Positions 23,347-35,309 of a stretch of DNA of 64,000 nucleotides are shown here, one piece after another. The DNA lies in contig NC_134354.1 in NCBI RefSeq assembly GCF_048569485.1, positions 453,447,807-453,511,806 of the forward strand, written 5' to 3'. The notes beneath the pieces were generated by a model. The model made no database searches. It saw nothing but the letters and a program-made list of their open reading frames with translations, and was not told where the DNA came from. This DNA is from Anomaloglossus baeobatrachus (Eukaryota > Chordata > Amphibia > Anura > Aromobatidae). Each line of letters begins with the position of its first letter. Position 1 is the first letter of the stretch. Both the position numbers and the translations under genes were made by a program.

Positions 23347-25460
23347 GCCATTCCGTTTATTGTAGGTCTTTTTTGTAGGCATTTTTTAAGGCTATGTTCC
23401 TAATACTCTTTTTAAACTCTGTATGATATCTTAATTTATGTGGGTCTCTTTTAGGGGTGGGTTGTCTGGTTTGTGTTATGTGGTTTTTAATTGTATATTA
23501 ATTGTGTTTATTTCATATTTTTAGTCGTGGTTGTTGGTGGCTTTTTTCACCCGGGTCGCTCCCTTTGACCAGATGCTGGGATCATCTACTTTGGAATCGT
23601 TCCAAGAATTATGAAGATGAATGAAACTACATTGATCTATTCTTTCATGTCTTATGTATTGATATGCACATATTTTATGTACGGTTTTGTATACATATAT
23701 TTGTATTCATTATTTTACACATTTACACATTGTTTACACATACCATGGGTTGATTGTGTGCAATTCTGTATAACAGGCACATAATCATCCCATAGACATT
23801 CATGTTTTTCTTTGGTCACTATTTATGTGTGTTTTTTGGGTGCAATTTTATGCACACTATTAAAATAATAATTAATATACTATCTGATTAGGTTCACATA
23901 ATTTTAATCATCAATCTTCACATATTCAACACAATATTGTTTATTATTGCACTTATATGTTTTATTTTGTTTTAATCAGCGTATATATGTATTGATAAAT
24001 GGGATCCATTGATCTATATGTATTGAATAATGGAATAACATTGTTTATGGGCATGTGAATGTAGTGTATTTATTATTGGTGATTTAGATTTAATGGTAAT
24101 AACAATTATAACATTAATAATGTATTTGATAGGGTGGATCTCATGTTTATGTGTATTGGTTTAGACGGAAAGATCAATTTATTTGTCATTTATCTAGCTC
24201 ATTTTTAAATTGTAAGTAATTGGTTATTTTATGTGAGTAGTCTATATAGAGAGTAGTTTTTTATTTATAGGGCTATATATTAAATGGGATTGATAGTGGT
24301 TTTTCTTATCATTAATTCTATAGTGAGCTGTGTATAGATCTTTAGGTTAGTCACTTGCTCACTATATGGAGTGTATGTCCTTGCAGATGGTTGTGCGCAG
24401 ACTCGGATCGTGGACCTCCGAACTTCCGGTCGCGCGCACATGGGAACGCAGCTTGCGGTTCAAGCTTGCGTTCCACGCGCGCGGCTTGAGTGGTTCCTGT
24501 GGGAGTGGCCGATGATCAGCGTCTGCAGCCGGGATACACCCTCTGCAACGAGCATTACAGGGGAGCGGCCAGGTGAAGTGATTTAATCCATTGGCGTCAC
24601 TATAAATAGACAGCCCTTTCCCCAATTAGACACGCCCCCGGAAGAAGCAAGGGCGAAACGGCGTTGGGGTGCAGGGACGCTTTACCCAGATCCAGGCTTA
24701 TCAGGTAGCTATTGTGGCTTCAGCCTTGGGATGACTTTTTGTTACAGTGGGACAGTTGATACTCTTTATCTATCAGGCTTCTATGTTTAACAGGGCACTG
24801 TATACTTTGTAGCTATCAGGCTCCTTCTATATATGGGCAGTTTTTTGGATTTAATATGAATATTAGTGCATGTATGGTCTTACTAGCAGCACTGATTTAT
24901 TTTGTTCTGTCCCACCTATGAAAGAACCTGTCATTATAGCATATAGCCTCACCTGTGTCTGTTATAGCAGGGCAGTGTATGTTTGTAGCTATCAGACTTC
25001 TATATATGGGCAGCTTCATGAACAGAATGTAAATTCTAGTGCATGTATGGTTTCACTAGCAGCACTACTTTATGGTATTTTGTCACGTCTATGGAAGTAT
25101 CTGTTAGTTTAGCATATAGTCTGACCTGTGTCTGTTATAATAGGGCACTGTATACTTTGTAGCTATCAGACTCCTTCTATATATGGGCAGCCTTATGGAT
25201 ATAATGTGTATATTAGTGCATGTATGGTCTTACTAGCAGCTCTGTTGTTATGGTATTCTGCCACATTTATGGAAGTACCTGTTATATAGCCCCACTCATG
25301 TCTGGATGTAACAAATGGTTTCTGGGAATTAATAGTGTCCCTACGGGATTTTTTCTGTTTTTCTAAAAATGTGTGTTATTTAATTATGTAATAAAAACTA
25401 ATGTTTTAACCATGAATCACTGATTTGTTTCCTGATTGGGGACAATTGCTTGTGTTGGTC
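23347..25460 (+). mobile_element. PLE 3' untranslated region with tandem repeats
   Basis: A/T-rich and without coding frames. From about 24780 to 25330 three tandem ~181-bp units recur (landmarks TTTGTAGCTATCAG, TATATATGGGCAG, GTGCATGTATGG at spacings near 180). Confidence 0.75.
24631..24672 (+). ncRNA. Degenerate hammerhead-like motif in the PLE 3' region
   Basis: CACGCCCC-CGGAAGA is followed by GC/GC around AAGG, then GAAACGGCGTT and GGGGTGC. The GAAA core, a very short stem III and a CCCC/GGGG stem I are present, but the first core strand departs from CUGANGA at the second position. Its place in the PLE 3' region is where such ribozymes are reported. Confidence 0.45.
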
Positions 25461-25593
25461 CTGCTATCAGGAGTGCAGCGATTACCGCAGGTAATGTACC
25501 TCGCTATCCTCCTGACAGCAGCACTCGTCATGCCCTGCAGTGACCTGGGCTGACCTATTGATGTTAGCTCAGGTCACTGCATTGCTCTCCCAG
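25461..25593 (+). repeat. 133-bp direct repeat, right copy
   Basis: Partner of 15813-15945 (same length, about 95% identity). It is immediately followed by hAT-like module sequence (CTAATATGGATCATTCTG) that has no counterpart after the left copy. Confidence 0.9.
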
Positions 25594-26535
25594 CTAATAT
25601 GGATCATTCTGTTCTTCATTGACTGGGACATTGACTATGGCATGGATCGTCATGGGACCCCCTTGGATTACACCAGACCTGGATTTGTTTTTCTTTCTAA
25701 TAAACTGGTGAAAGAGGGAATGTTTTGGGGAGTGTTTTTTTCAAATAAAAATGTGTTTGTCGTCTATTGTTTTTTTATTACTGACTGGGTTGGTGATGTC
25801 GGGTATCTGATAGACGCCTGACATCACGAACCCCAGGGTTTGATGCCAGGTGACATTACACATCTGGTATTAACCCCATATATTACAACATTTGCCACCG
25901 CACCAGGGCAACGGGATGACCTGTAGCGAAGCACCAGAATTGGCGCATCTAATGGATGCGCCACTTCTGGGGCGGCTGCGGCCTGCTATTTTTAGGCTGG
26001 GGAGAGTCCAATAACCATGGACCTCCCTAGTCTGAGAATATCAGACCCCAGCTGTCCGCTTTACGTTGCCTGGTGATCCAATTTTGGGGGGACCCCCACA
26101 TGTTTCTTTTTTTTAATTATTTATTTAATTTAAAATAACAGCGTGGGGTGCCCTCAGTTTTGGATTACCAGCCAAGGTGAAGCTGACAGCTGTGGTCTGC
26201 AGGCTGCAGCCATCTGCTTTACCCTAGCTGGCTATCAAAAATAGGGGGAACCCCACGTCATTTTTTTTTTAAATTTATTTTTTTGGCTAAATACAAGGCT
26301 AAGTACCCCTTAGTGTCACATGAAAGGCACCAAAGGGTGCAAATTACAAAATACAGGAAAGTGGGACATTATGTGTCTTTCTGCCATTATAATGACAGAA
26401 AATACTAATATGAAGTGTACAGGCACAAAAAAAATCACCAGAGCGCTCTACGCTTTGAAAAGCAGTAGAAAATGGCACTGGAGTGAACATGTGACCGCCT
26501 CATCTAGGTTAAAGGTATGGATCCTGGGTAAATTT
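25594..26535 (+). mobile_element. hAT-like internal modules
   Basis: AATAAACTGGTGAAAGAGGG, the GATGTCGGGTATCTGATAGACGCC module, GGATGCGCCACTTCTGGGG and CTGCTATTTTTAGGCTGGG recur at 28165-28470. No transposase. This is the probable continuation of the element that received the PLE. Confidence 0.55.
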
Positions 26536-26720
26536 ATGTATTTTCCCTCCTTCAGTTTTTTTGCAGTATGCAAAAAAACGGAAGGCACATGGATGACAAA
26601 CGGATGACATACGGACCGTATACGTAACGGAAACGGATGCCACACGGATGCATCCGTGAAAAAAACGGACCGTTTTTTTGCGGACCGCAAAAACGGATCG
26701 GTCGTGTGAATGTAGCCTTA
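26536..26720 (-). mobile_element. MITE-like fragment (GGCTACATTCACACG end)
   Basis: On the minus strand it begins TAAGGCTACATTCACACGAC and is rich in CCGTTTTT/AAAAACGG repeats. The opposite terminus was not found. Related in style to the TTA-flanked MITE at 58409-58915. Confidence 0.45.
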
Positions 26721-27020
26721 TTCTGATCTGCCGTTTATAAACAGCAGGCAGAAATAAGTGCATAGCGCCCCTCAGCGTCAGAAAATCTCCAGGGTTTCGG
26801 GGTTAGCTGAGACCCTGGAAATCATGATTCAGGCCAGTTTTTCCAGTCCCCGCTCACGTGATCACCGGTATACACCGTATACCGATGATCACGTTACAGT
26901 AAATGACAGCGCCAGTAAAAAATTATTTATCTCCCATCTAGCATGAACAAACATGTCACATGGGAGATAAATCTCCTCCCCGGTCCCCCGGTGTTGCCAA
27001 AGTGCCCTCCCGACCCCCTC
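26721..27020 (-). mobile_element. hAT-like block, inverted copy of 1-330
   Basis: Shares GCGTCAGAAAATCTCC, CCGGTATACACCGTATACCG and the ATTTATCTCCCATCT hairpin with 1-330, in the opposite orientation. Followed by about 180 bases with nothing recognised. Confidence 0.7.
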
Positions 27021-27204
27021 CCAGGAATCCAAGATGGCCACGCACACAGCAGCGCGCCGGCCACACTGTAACCACACCGGTGTTCCCTGGTGTCCCACGG
27101 TACCTGTGCAGCGTTGATCCCCCGCGGCCCCCTACTTCACAATAGACGCTGCCGCATGCACAGAGCGGCTGTCAGCTCAGCTTCATGTGTTCAGACACAG
27201 TGAG

Positions 27205-28010
27205 TGGTGGTAACCATGCATCTGTAAGCTACTGCAATGCCCTGCTCATGAGGTAAGGAACATAGTTGATCAGGAGAGCTATACTACATTTCCAAATGGA
27301 GGTATTTGATTTTATAGTTGCCCTGCTGAACGACTACCAAACATGACAGTCCGTTATACGCCACAAGAAAACATGTCTAAATAGCGAGCTCTGTTGTTTA
27401 GTATTCATTCAGCTGGATAACTGGACTTAAAGGGGTATTCCATCTCCAAGATCCTATCCCCAATATATAGTAGGTGGAATAGTAATAATATTAGGACATA
27501 CCTTTATTAGCAAATTTAGTATAGTTCCCCTGATTAGGCATGTCCTTACCTCATGAGCAGGGCATTGCAGCTTTGGTAGCAACAGTTACGACCAAGAACA
27601 ACCCACTGTCTCATTGAATGGTGGTAACCATGCATACGTAAGCTACTGCAATGCCCTGCTCATGAGGTAAGGAACAAAGTTAATCAGGAGAGCTATACAT
27701 TTCCGAATGGAGGTATTTGCTATCTCTGCTGCCATACAGAACGAATACCAAACATGAGAGTCCGTCATACGCCGCAAAATAACATGTCTAAATAGCGAGG
27801 TCTGTGTAGTATTCATTCAGCAGGATAAGAGGACTTAAAGGGGTATTCCATCTCCAAGATCCTATCCCCAATATATAGTAGGTGGAATAGCAATAATATC
27901 AGCAAGTACCAATATTTGGAAATGTAGTATAGTTCTCCTGATTAGGCATGCCCATACCTCATGAGCAGTGCATTGCAGCTTTGGTAGCAACAGTTACGAC
28001 ATGGACTCTG
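27205..28010 (+). repeat. Tandem duplication of a ~400-bp unit
   Basis: GGTGGTAACCATGCAT through CATGAGCAGGGCATTGCAGC occurs at about 27205-27600 and again at about 27615-28010. Each unit begins with CTGCAATGCCCTGCTCATGAGG and ends with the inverse of that motif, so each is itself an inverted-repeat unit, and contains GGGGTATTCCATCTCC. No genes. Confidence 0.85.
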
Positions 28011-28129
28011 CTGCTGTGGACCTGGGGAGAGTGGGTGCAGATTCATTGCACACTTACTCCTCACATGGAGGGTCTGCATTCCTAGAAAATGGGGGATACG
28101 TTCCCTGAGCATGTCCCCCAAGACGGCCC

Positions 28130-30424
28130 AGAGTCGCCGTGAGACCTCTTTTTTTTTGTTTCCTTACAATAAATTAGTGAAAGAAGGAATGTTTTGGGGA
28201 GTGTTTTTTCAAATACATTTTTTTTGTCTATTTTTTTTGTTAGTACTGACAGTTTGTGATGTCGAGTATCTGATAGACGCCATGACATCACAAATTGCTG
28301 GGCTTGATGTCAGGTGACCTTACAGCTAGTATCAACCCCATTTATTACCCCGTTTGCAACTGCACCAGGGCACGGGATGAGCTAGGGTGAAGCGCCAGGA
28401 TTGGCGCATCTAGTGGATGCGCCACTTCTGGGGCGCCTGCGGCCTGCTATTTTTAGGCTGTGAAGGGCCAATAACTATGGACATTCCCACCCTGAGAATA
28501 CCAGACCACAGCTGTCCGCTTTACTTTGGCTGGTGATCCAACTTGGGGGGGAACCCTACTTTTTTTTGTAATTATTATTATTTATAAAATAATTATAAAA
28601 AGAGCCTGGGGTGATCTCCACATTGGATCACCAACCACGGTAAAGCTGCCAGCTGTGGTTTTCAGGCTACAGCCGTCTGCTTTACCCTAGCTGGCTATCA
28701 AAAATTAGGGGACACCACGTGTTTTTTTTTAACTATTTTTTTAAATAAAAAAAATTAATGGGCTTCCCTGTATTTTGATTGCCAGCCAAGGTAATGCCAG
28801 GCAGATGGGGGTGGTAACCCGTAGCTGTATGCTTTATCTGCGCTAAGAATCAAAAATACCGCGGAGTGCTACGTCATTTTTTTTAATGATTTATTTTTAC
28901 AGTACTGTGATGTCAGGCAATCAAAATACAGGAAAGCCCATTTTTTTTCTTTCATTATTTAAATAAATAATTAAAAAAAATATATATGGGCTCCCGCTGC
29001 ATTTTTTGTAGCTGCTAACCCCCACTGCTTGGTGCTACCTTTACTGGCAATGGAAAATCCAGGGAAGCATTTTTTATTTTTTTTTTGCCAAAAAACTACA
29101 AGAAAAATGACGTGAGCGTCGCCATATTTTTGTATGCTAGCCAGGTACAGCAGGCAGGTACGGGCTGCCCCCAACCCCCAGCTGCCTATTTGTACCCGGC
29201 TGGGAACTAAAAATATAGGGAAGCCCTTTTTTTAATTATTTCATGAATTTCATGAAATAATTAAACAAAACGACGTGGGCTTCGCCCCATTTTTGTGTCC
29301 AGCCAGGTACAACTAAGCAGCTGGGGATTGGAATCCGCAGCACTGGTTAGCCCAAGCTTTCTGGGCCCCTCTGCTGCGAATTGCAGTCCGCAGCCACCCC
29401 AGAAAATGGCGCTTTCATAGAAGTGCCATTATCTGGCGCTGTATCCAACTCTTCCAGCAGCCCTAAAGCCGGGTGGCTTGCTGGGTAATAATAAGTTAAT
29501 ACTAGCTTTGTTTTACTAGCTAGTATTAAGCCAGAGATTCTTAATGTCAGGCAAGTTTGGCCTGGCCATTAATAATCTCCAATAAAGGGTTAAAAAAAAA
29601 AAAAAGACACCACACAGAGAAAAAATACTTTAATAGAAATAAATACACAGACACACTTAGAGACTCCATCATGTTTATTACTCCCTGTCATCCCTTCATG
29701 ATCCTGGTCTTCTGTCTTCTTTCTCTTTCAACCCATGCAGCTCTGCTACATCAGACAGCACTGCATGGGAGGAAGAGGCTGCTGCTCCCCTGTGCAGTTT
29801 AATCACTCAGTGAGAGTGATCAGAGGCTGCGGGCTGTAAGCGGTGACGTCACCACTGACAGGCGGGTTACCATAGCAACGGTGCTCCGATCACGTGATTC
29901 CCGATGCCGCAAGTCACCGGCTGGGGCAGCCAGTCCTTGCACGTGGCTGACTCTGTAAAGAGCGCCCACATGCAGGAACGGGGAAGCTGACCATGTGCCA
30001 GAGCATCTCGCCGGTACACGGAGATACACAAATGAGCACCGCGTACTGGAGAGATGCACTGACAGGACCTAGCATGATGTCAGAGCCATGTGACCAGTCT
30101 GTAGCCAATGAGATAATAGACACGTGACTGGTCACATGCTTTTTTTTTACGTCACGGAAGGTCCTATCATCAGTGCTGGTTACCGGGAGGATGTAGCGAT
30201 TATCGGAAGGCAAAGCGGCGGGAGACAGCGTGCAGGACGCGTCGTGGGGACCTGTAAGTGTTATGGCAATGTTTATTAATTGTATGTGTACATGTGTTTT
30301 TGTGTTTTTATGTGTTTGTGTTTGCCTGCCATTGTTTTCAATGGGGTTCGAGTGGTTCGTCGAATGGAGCCTCCGTTCGACAAACCGAACCGAACCCGAA
30401 CTCTAGGGGGTTGGCTCATCTCTA
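28130..30424 (+). mobile_element. hAT-like non-autonomous element, right end at 30424
   Basis: Begins with modules shared with 25594-26320, then several near-repeats of a TTTTTTAATTATTT / CAGCCAAGGTA block (28700-29300). It ends with the TAATAGAAATAAATACACAG...GGTTGGCTCATCTCTA segment matching 370-1181. The terminal TAGAGATGAGC (reversed) is at 30414-30424. No transposase frame. Confidence 0.6.
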
Positions 30425-30640
30425 GTGTCATCAACAAATCAACCCACGGGTGGCGTCACTGACAAACTCTCTCCCCTGTAAATACCCCCTTTTATTAAGT
30501 TGTGGGCGACAGACTGCTGCACGAGCCGCGGCTGCAACTCGAGCCACAGCCACGATCCGGGATCCGAGCGCCTCGAGTAGCTCCCCACTGGCCGTGGCCT
30601 GCACCTGGCCTGCGCAGACCCTTTGCTCAGACACTCAGAT
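30425..30640 (+). mobile_element. LTR fragment of the GACGCCACC superfamily
   Basis: AACCCACGGGTGGCGTCAC followed by CCCCTGTAAATACCCCCTTTT is the inverse of the signature stretch in the LTRs at 8052 and 59986. A short, old, broken remnant adjoining the hAT terminus. Confidence 0.55.
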
Positions 30641-31064
30641 TTAATACAAAATGGATACAGCTGCACACTAAATGCCATCAATGTATAAGGGAACTCTAGT
30701 ACTGCATTACTGCTATATGAAAAAATTAGATTTTTAGTTTATGAATTGGCCAATGCATGTAAGCCCGGAAACCAACGGCAAGGTAAATCTCAATATTCCG
30801 GGTCCCTAACTAAAATGCCACCAGATAGGTTAAAAACATCCATGTCTGGGTAGCTAGACTAAAAATCTAACTTGAAATGCCACTATCTGGACTAACCTCC
30901 ATGTCTGGGCAGCTAGGACTCCTGGTATAAGGATTATGAACACAGCCTGGTTTATAGGGCGGAGTGCTCAGTCAGAAAAAAAACCTCACTGCAAATATCT
31001 CAAAAAACTGACCTGCACTGTAATACTATTGTATGAACTGAGGATTTCGATTGCGTTAGGGCAA
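30641..31064. other. Unassigned repeat-like sequence
   Basis: Contains two similar segments (CCATGTCTGGGTAGCTAG and CCATGTCTGGGCAGCTAG with ATCTGG/AAATGCCAC neighbours), suggesting an internal duplication. No coding region or family was recognised. Confidence 0.35.
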
Positions 31065-31674
31065 TGACAACCAGAGACGGGTTCTTGGTGCAAAGACGTT
31101 TATAATATGCAACCAACAATATGTACACAGAACAGAACATAAACACAGTAGAACATAAACACAGTACATACCTGCCAAGTTCGGAGCAAAGGGGAATTCC
31201 AGGGGCCGCGCACCGGACTCCCCCAGGGAGACCACCAGGAGCGAACCCCTATACAGGGGCTGTCTGGCGATCACCTCAGAAGGCCTAAATGCGCAGCAGC
31301 CGGGACACGAAAGGGCAACAGGTATAGTCCAAAAATGTCCGTACGTGATGTGAGTCCTAGGGTGGATATGAAACGGAAAGATCCGGGCAGAAGTGCTGAC
31401 CAGAGATGGCAGACGGAGTCCGGGCACAGCTTGATGAGACCAGGTGAAGTCCAGAGCCGGTTTCGGGTGTTTCAACAGGATCCAAATAGCAATCAGGAAC
31501 CAAGAACAGCAGGGCAGGAGTAGACAGGAAGCAGTATACTCAAGCAACTAGACCAAGCTTAGGGACGGGCTTTTAAACAGATGAACAGGAAGTAGGGCAA
31601 CAGAACAGAAAACTCCATGTTAACAAAGGGCAAGATCCTTCAGAAGAAAACTGGAAATCCCGGAACTCTGACAG
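31065..31674 (-). repeat. 3' LTR of a Ty3/Gypsy chromovirus-type element
   Basis: Plus-strand borders TGACAACC...CTCTGACA give TGTCA...TGACA termini. A C-run (G-rich polypurine tract on the minus strand) lies at 31675-31690, next to the end of the integrase frame. The LTR is about 610 bp. The 5' LTR partner is absent. Confidence 0.8.
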
Positions 31675-31689
31675 TACTCCCCCCCCCCC

Positions 31690-34577
31690 AGAAACGGCCT
31701 CAGGACGAACCAGGGCCAGGCTTGTCCAGGTACCTCCGATGAAACTGAGCAACCTTCTGGGGTGCTCGGATGTTACCCACACGTTCCCAGGAAACGTCCT
31801 CGGGGGAGTACCCCTGCCAACGAACCGGATACTGAAGCCGATGCCGATGGAGCCGGGAGTCAATAATGTCCTCCACCACATACTGCTCCTGGCCATCAAC
31901 CATCACCGGTGGAGGAGGAGGCACGATACGACCCTGAAACGAATTAGGGAAAACCGGTTTCAGCAGGGAAACGTGAAAGACCGGGTGTACCTTCAAATTG
32001 CGTGGTAGCTTCAGCCGACAGGCCACAGAGCTCACTATCCCGGTGATCTTGAACGGACCAATGAATTTCTGCCCCAGCTTCTGCGAAGGAACACCCAGTT
32101 TTAGATTCTTGGTGGATAACCACACTGAGTCCCCTACCATATACATGGGTGCCTGTTTCCGGTGAGTGTCTGCCGACTTCTTGTAACGCTCCTGAGCCGA
32201 AGCCAAAGAGTTCTTCAAAACCTCCAGATTTTGCTGTAGCTCCGTCAATCTGTCCTCCACTGCGGGCACCGAAACTGCTACCGGTGACCTAGGAAAAATA
32301 CTCGGATGATAACCCAAGTTAGCGAAAAAGGGCGTTACCTTAGTGGAGCTGCTCTGAGTGTTGTTATACGAGAACTCCGCCAAAGGAAGTAGCTTCAACC
32401 AATCGTCCTGCAGATGGCTGACATAACATCGCAGGTACTGCTCCAGGGTTTGATTAGTCCGTTCTGTTTGCCCATTTGTCTGGGGATGGTATGCAGAAGA
32501 CAAACAGACATCAATATGGAGTGCCGAACAAAACCCTTTCCAGAACTTAGAAGTGAACTGCACACCCCGGTCAGAGATGACCTCATCCGGTACCCCATGC
32601 AACCGAAATATATTCTGGATAACCAAATCCACTGTCTCTGCAGCTGAGGGAAGACCGGTACATGGAATAAAGTGAGCAGCCTTTGTCAACCGATCCACTA
32701 CCACCAAAATGGTATTGTAACCGCTCGAGACGGGCAACTCCACAATAAAATCCATTGAGATGGATCCCCAAAGGCAAGATGGCACGGGTAACGGTTGAAG
32801 GAGTCCCGTAAGAGCCACACGAGGGACCTTGCACCGAGCACAAACCACACATGAGTGGACAGTCTTTCACATCCTTTAAACAGGTAGGCCACCAGAAAAA
32901 ACGACTCAGAAATTCCTGCGTCTTCTGTACCCCCCTATGACCTGCCAACACGGAGTCATGGACCAACTTGAGAACCCGAAGTCTTACAGCCTCCAGGGCA
33001 TAAATACGTTGCTCTCTCAACCACACACCATTCCGAAGGACAAGAGTCACATCATTCGGGGGGGCAGCAAGAAATACATCACCATCATAGGCCAGCTTGA
33101 TGTCCTTCCACAAGTCCTGGTCCCGTATTACTCCAACAAAATTGGCATCTGATAAAACGGTCTGAGGCACGGAGTCCATGGCGTGGATTCGGGATAAGGC
33201 ATCGGCTTTCCCATTACGTGACCCTGGACGGTACGTGACGATAAAATTGAACTGGTTAAGGAACAGGCTACAACGGGCTTGCCGTGGAGACAGGCACCTG
33301 GCAGATTTAAGGAATTCCAGGTTACGATGGTCTGTGAGAACTACTACATGTTGCTCTGCTCCCTGTAAGTGGTGTCTCCATTCCTTAAAAGCAGAAATAA
33401 TCGCCAACAATTCCTTGTCCACAATGCCATAGTTCTTTTCTGCAGGGGACAACCGGTGAGAAAAGAAGGCACACGGGTGCAAGAGACTCTTGTCCCCAGT
33501 CCTCTGTGAAAGGATAGCCCCTAATGCATAATCGGAAGCATCGACTTCCACAATAAAAGGGAGTGAGGGATTCGGGTGTATTAGTATTAGCGCTGAGGTA
33601 AAACAAACCTTGAGACGATTGAAAGCTTCCTGGGCCTGGGCGGACCACATGAACTTCTGCCCCTGTTTGGTTAACAGGGTGATAGGACGGACGATCTCTG
33701 AAAAGTTGCGGATAAAGCGTCTGTAAAAATTAGCAAAATTGACAAAGCGTTGTACCTCCTTGATGTTTCCCGGCCAGTCTAGAATTGCCCGTATCTTTCC
33801 AGACTCCATGTTGAGTCCCTGAGGAGAGATGATATATCCTAAAAATTGTATCTTTGAGCAATGGAATTCGCACTTCTCCAGTTTAATATACAGGTGGTTA
33901 TCCCTCAGACGGGTAAGTACGGTCTTGACGTGCTCCTGGTGTTCCTGTAGGGAATCAGAAAAGATCAAGATATCATCCAGGTAAATCACCATGAACTGGT
34001 CCATTATATCCCTAAAAATATCGTTGATTAGGTGTTGGAAAGCCGCAGGAGCGTTACAGAGTCCGAAGGGCATCACTAGATACTCATAATGTCCATACCG
34101 ACATCTGAACTCTGTTTTCCACTCGTCCCCGGGACGTATGCGGAGTAGATTATATGCCCTACGGAGATCCAATTTAGTAAATATTTTGGCCTGTTGTACT
34201 CTCTCCAATAGTTCGGGAATCAACGGCAACGGATACCGGTTCCGGATGGTTATCTTATTTAGTTCCCGGTAGTCGATACAAGGTCTCAGAGTCCCCTCTT
34301 TCTTCTTCACGAAAAAGATTGGTGCCCCCGCTGGTGAGGTAGAAGGTCGAATAAATCCCTCGGCTAGGTTTTCATCGATATCTTTTAGTGCTTGAAACTC
34401 TGGTGCCGCCAACGGGTAGACATGACCAAATGGGATCTCTGCCCCTGGGAGTAATTCTATGGGACAATCATACGGTCTATGCGGGGGAAGCCGATCTGCT
34501 TTTTTTTTGTCGCATATATCTGCAAATTCATTATAAACCGGGGGTAGAACAGGTACCTGTGTAATGGGATCAACCAT
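31690..34577 (-). mobile_element. Ty3/Gypsy pol with chromodomain, 5'-truncated fossil
   Basis: In element order: reverse transcriptase (FVKKKEGTLRPCIDYRELNK, MPFGLCNAPAAFQ, YLDDILIFS), RNase H (VEVDASDYALGAILSQR, LTDHRNLEF), integrase zinc and catalytic parts (LAGHRGVQKTQEFL; DFIVELP, SDRGVQFTSKFW, YHPQTNGQTER) and a C-terminal chromodomain (YVVEDIIDSRLHR and YPVRWQGYSPEDVSWE). Chromodomain plus this order places it among the chromoviruses. Gag, protease and the 5' LTR are missing, and the remaining frame has about one break, so the copy is broken. Long open stretches suggest moderate age. Confidence 0.93.
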
Positions 34578-35309
34578 TCAGACTGCATCATCAATGTAGA
34601 AATGGATTTGAACATTGCTTCAGCACTTGCCCACAAGGGGGCAGTGTCAGACTGTGCAATCACAGACACAGAGGTGGGAAATCCCCTACAGCTCGTGTGT
34701 TTTAACCAGGAAGAAAAAGAGCGGCAAGAGAGTACAGACCCGGAGCTCAGCCAGGACAGAGCTACGTGTGGTCTCCCTGAACAGAGGGCTCTTTTGCAAC
34801 CGGATTCTTGGAAGAATCACCCTGTGGAAGTGGTTTCTGCCATCCCCGGTCTGCAGGACTTTGTTTTCACCGAGGATCTAACCAGACTGCAGAGCATCGC
34901 GCCCGGAGTGCATATCCAGGGGCTGTGACAACTTGACTGCAGAGCATCGCACCCTGAGTGCAAGTGCAGGGGCCGTTACCGACACAAGGGAGCCATCCGT
35001 ACAACCGTGACCTCCCTTTTTCTGCTCGGTGTGCCTCGGGACTAAGAGACTGACTAGAATCCGTTACCAGCGGGAGAAGATCAAAGGAGAAAACCGAGGA
35101 GCTGCATCCCTTCAGCGCTGCACCGGGACCCATCATCGTGAGACTCCAGGCCTGCGACATGGGAGCGGCATCTTCTTCTGGGATAGACTGGTACGTGATT
35201 GTAGGGAAAGTTAGGGAAAGTTGCCGCCATTTCTTTGTTTTTTTCTCTTTTCTTTTTTTCCTTGCTGCGTACCCAGAAGGAGTGAAGATCCGGGGACTCC
35301 ACCATACAC

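Larger units (their letters stand above)
15946..25460 (+). mobile_element. Penelope-like retroelement, near full length, interrupted by an LTR element
   Basis: Between the 133-bp repeats lies a PLE with its protein start near 16002, an LTR retrotransposon insertion at 16134-20401, the rest of the RT/GIY-YIG protein to 23346, and a 2.1-kb A/T-rich 3' region with a degenerate hammerhead motif and three ~181-bp tandem repeats. Apart from that insertion and one in-frame interruption in the coding part it is well preserved. Its protein is much more intact than that of the copy at 4030. Confidence 0.8.

Noticed and set aside
14958-30424. A single complete hAT element from 14958 to 30424
   Set aside because: The termini fit but the flanking eight bases differ, and the right part is a mixture of repeated modules, so the two ends may belong to different copies.
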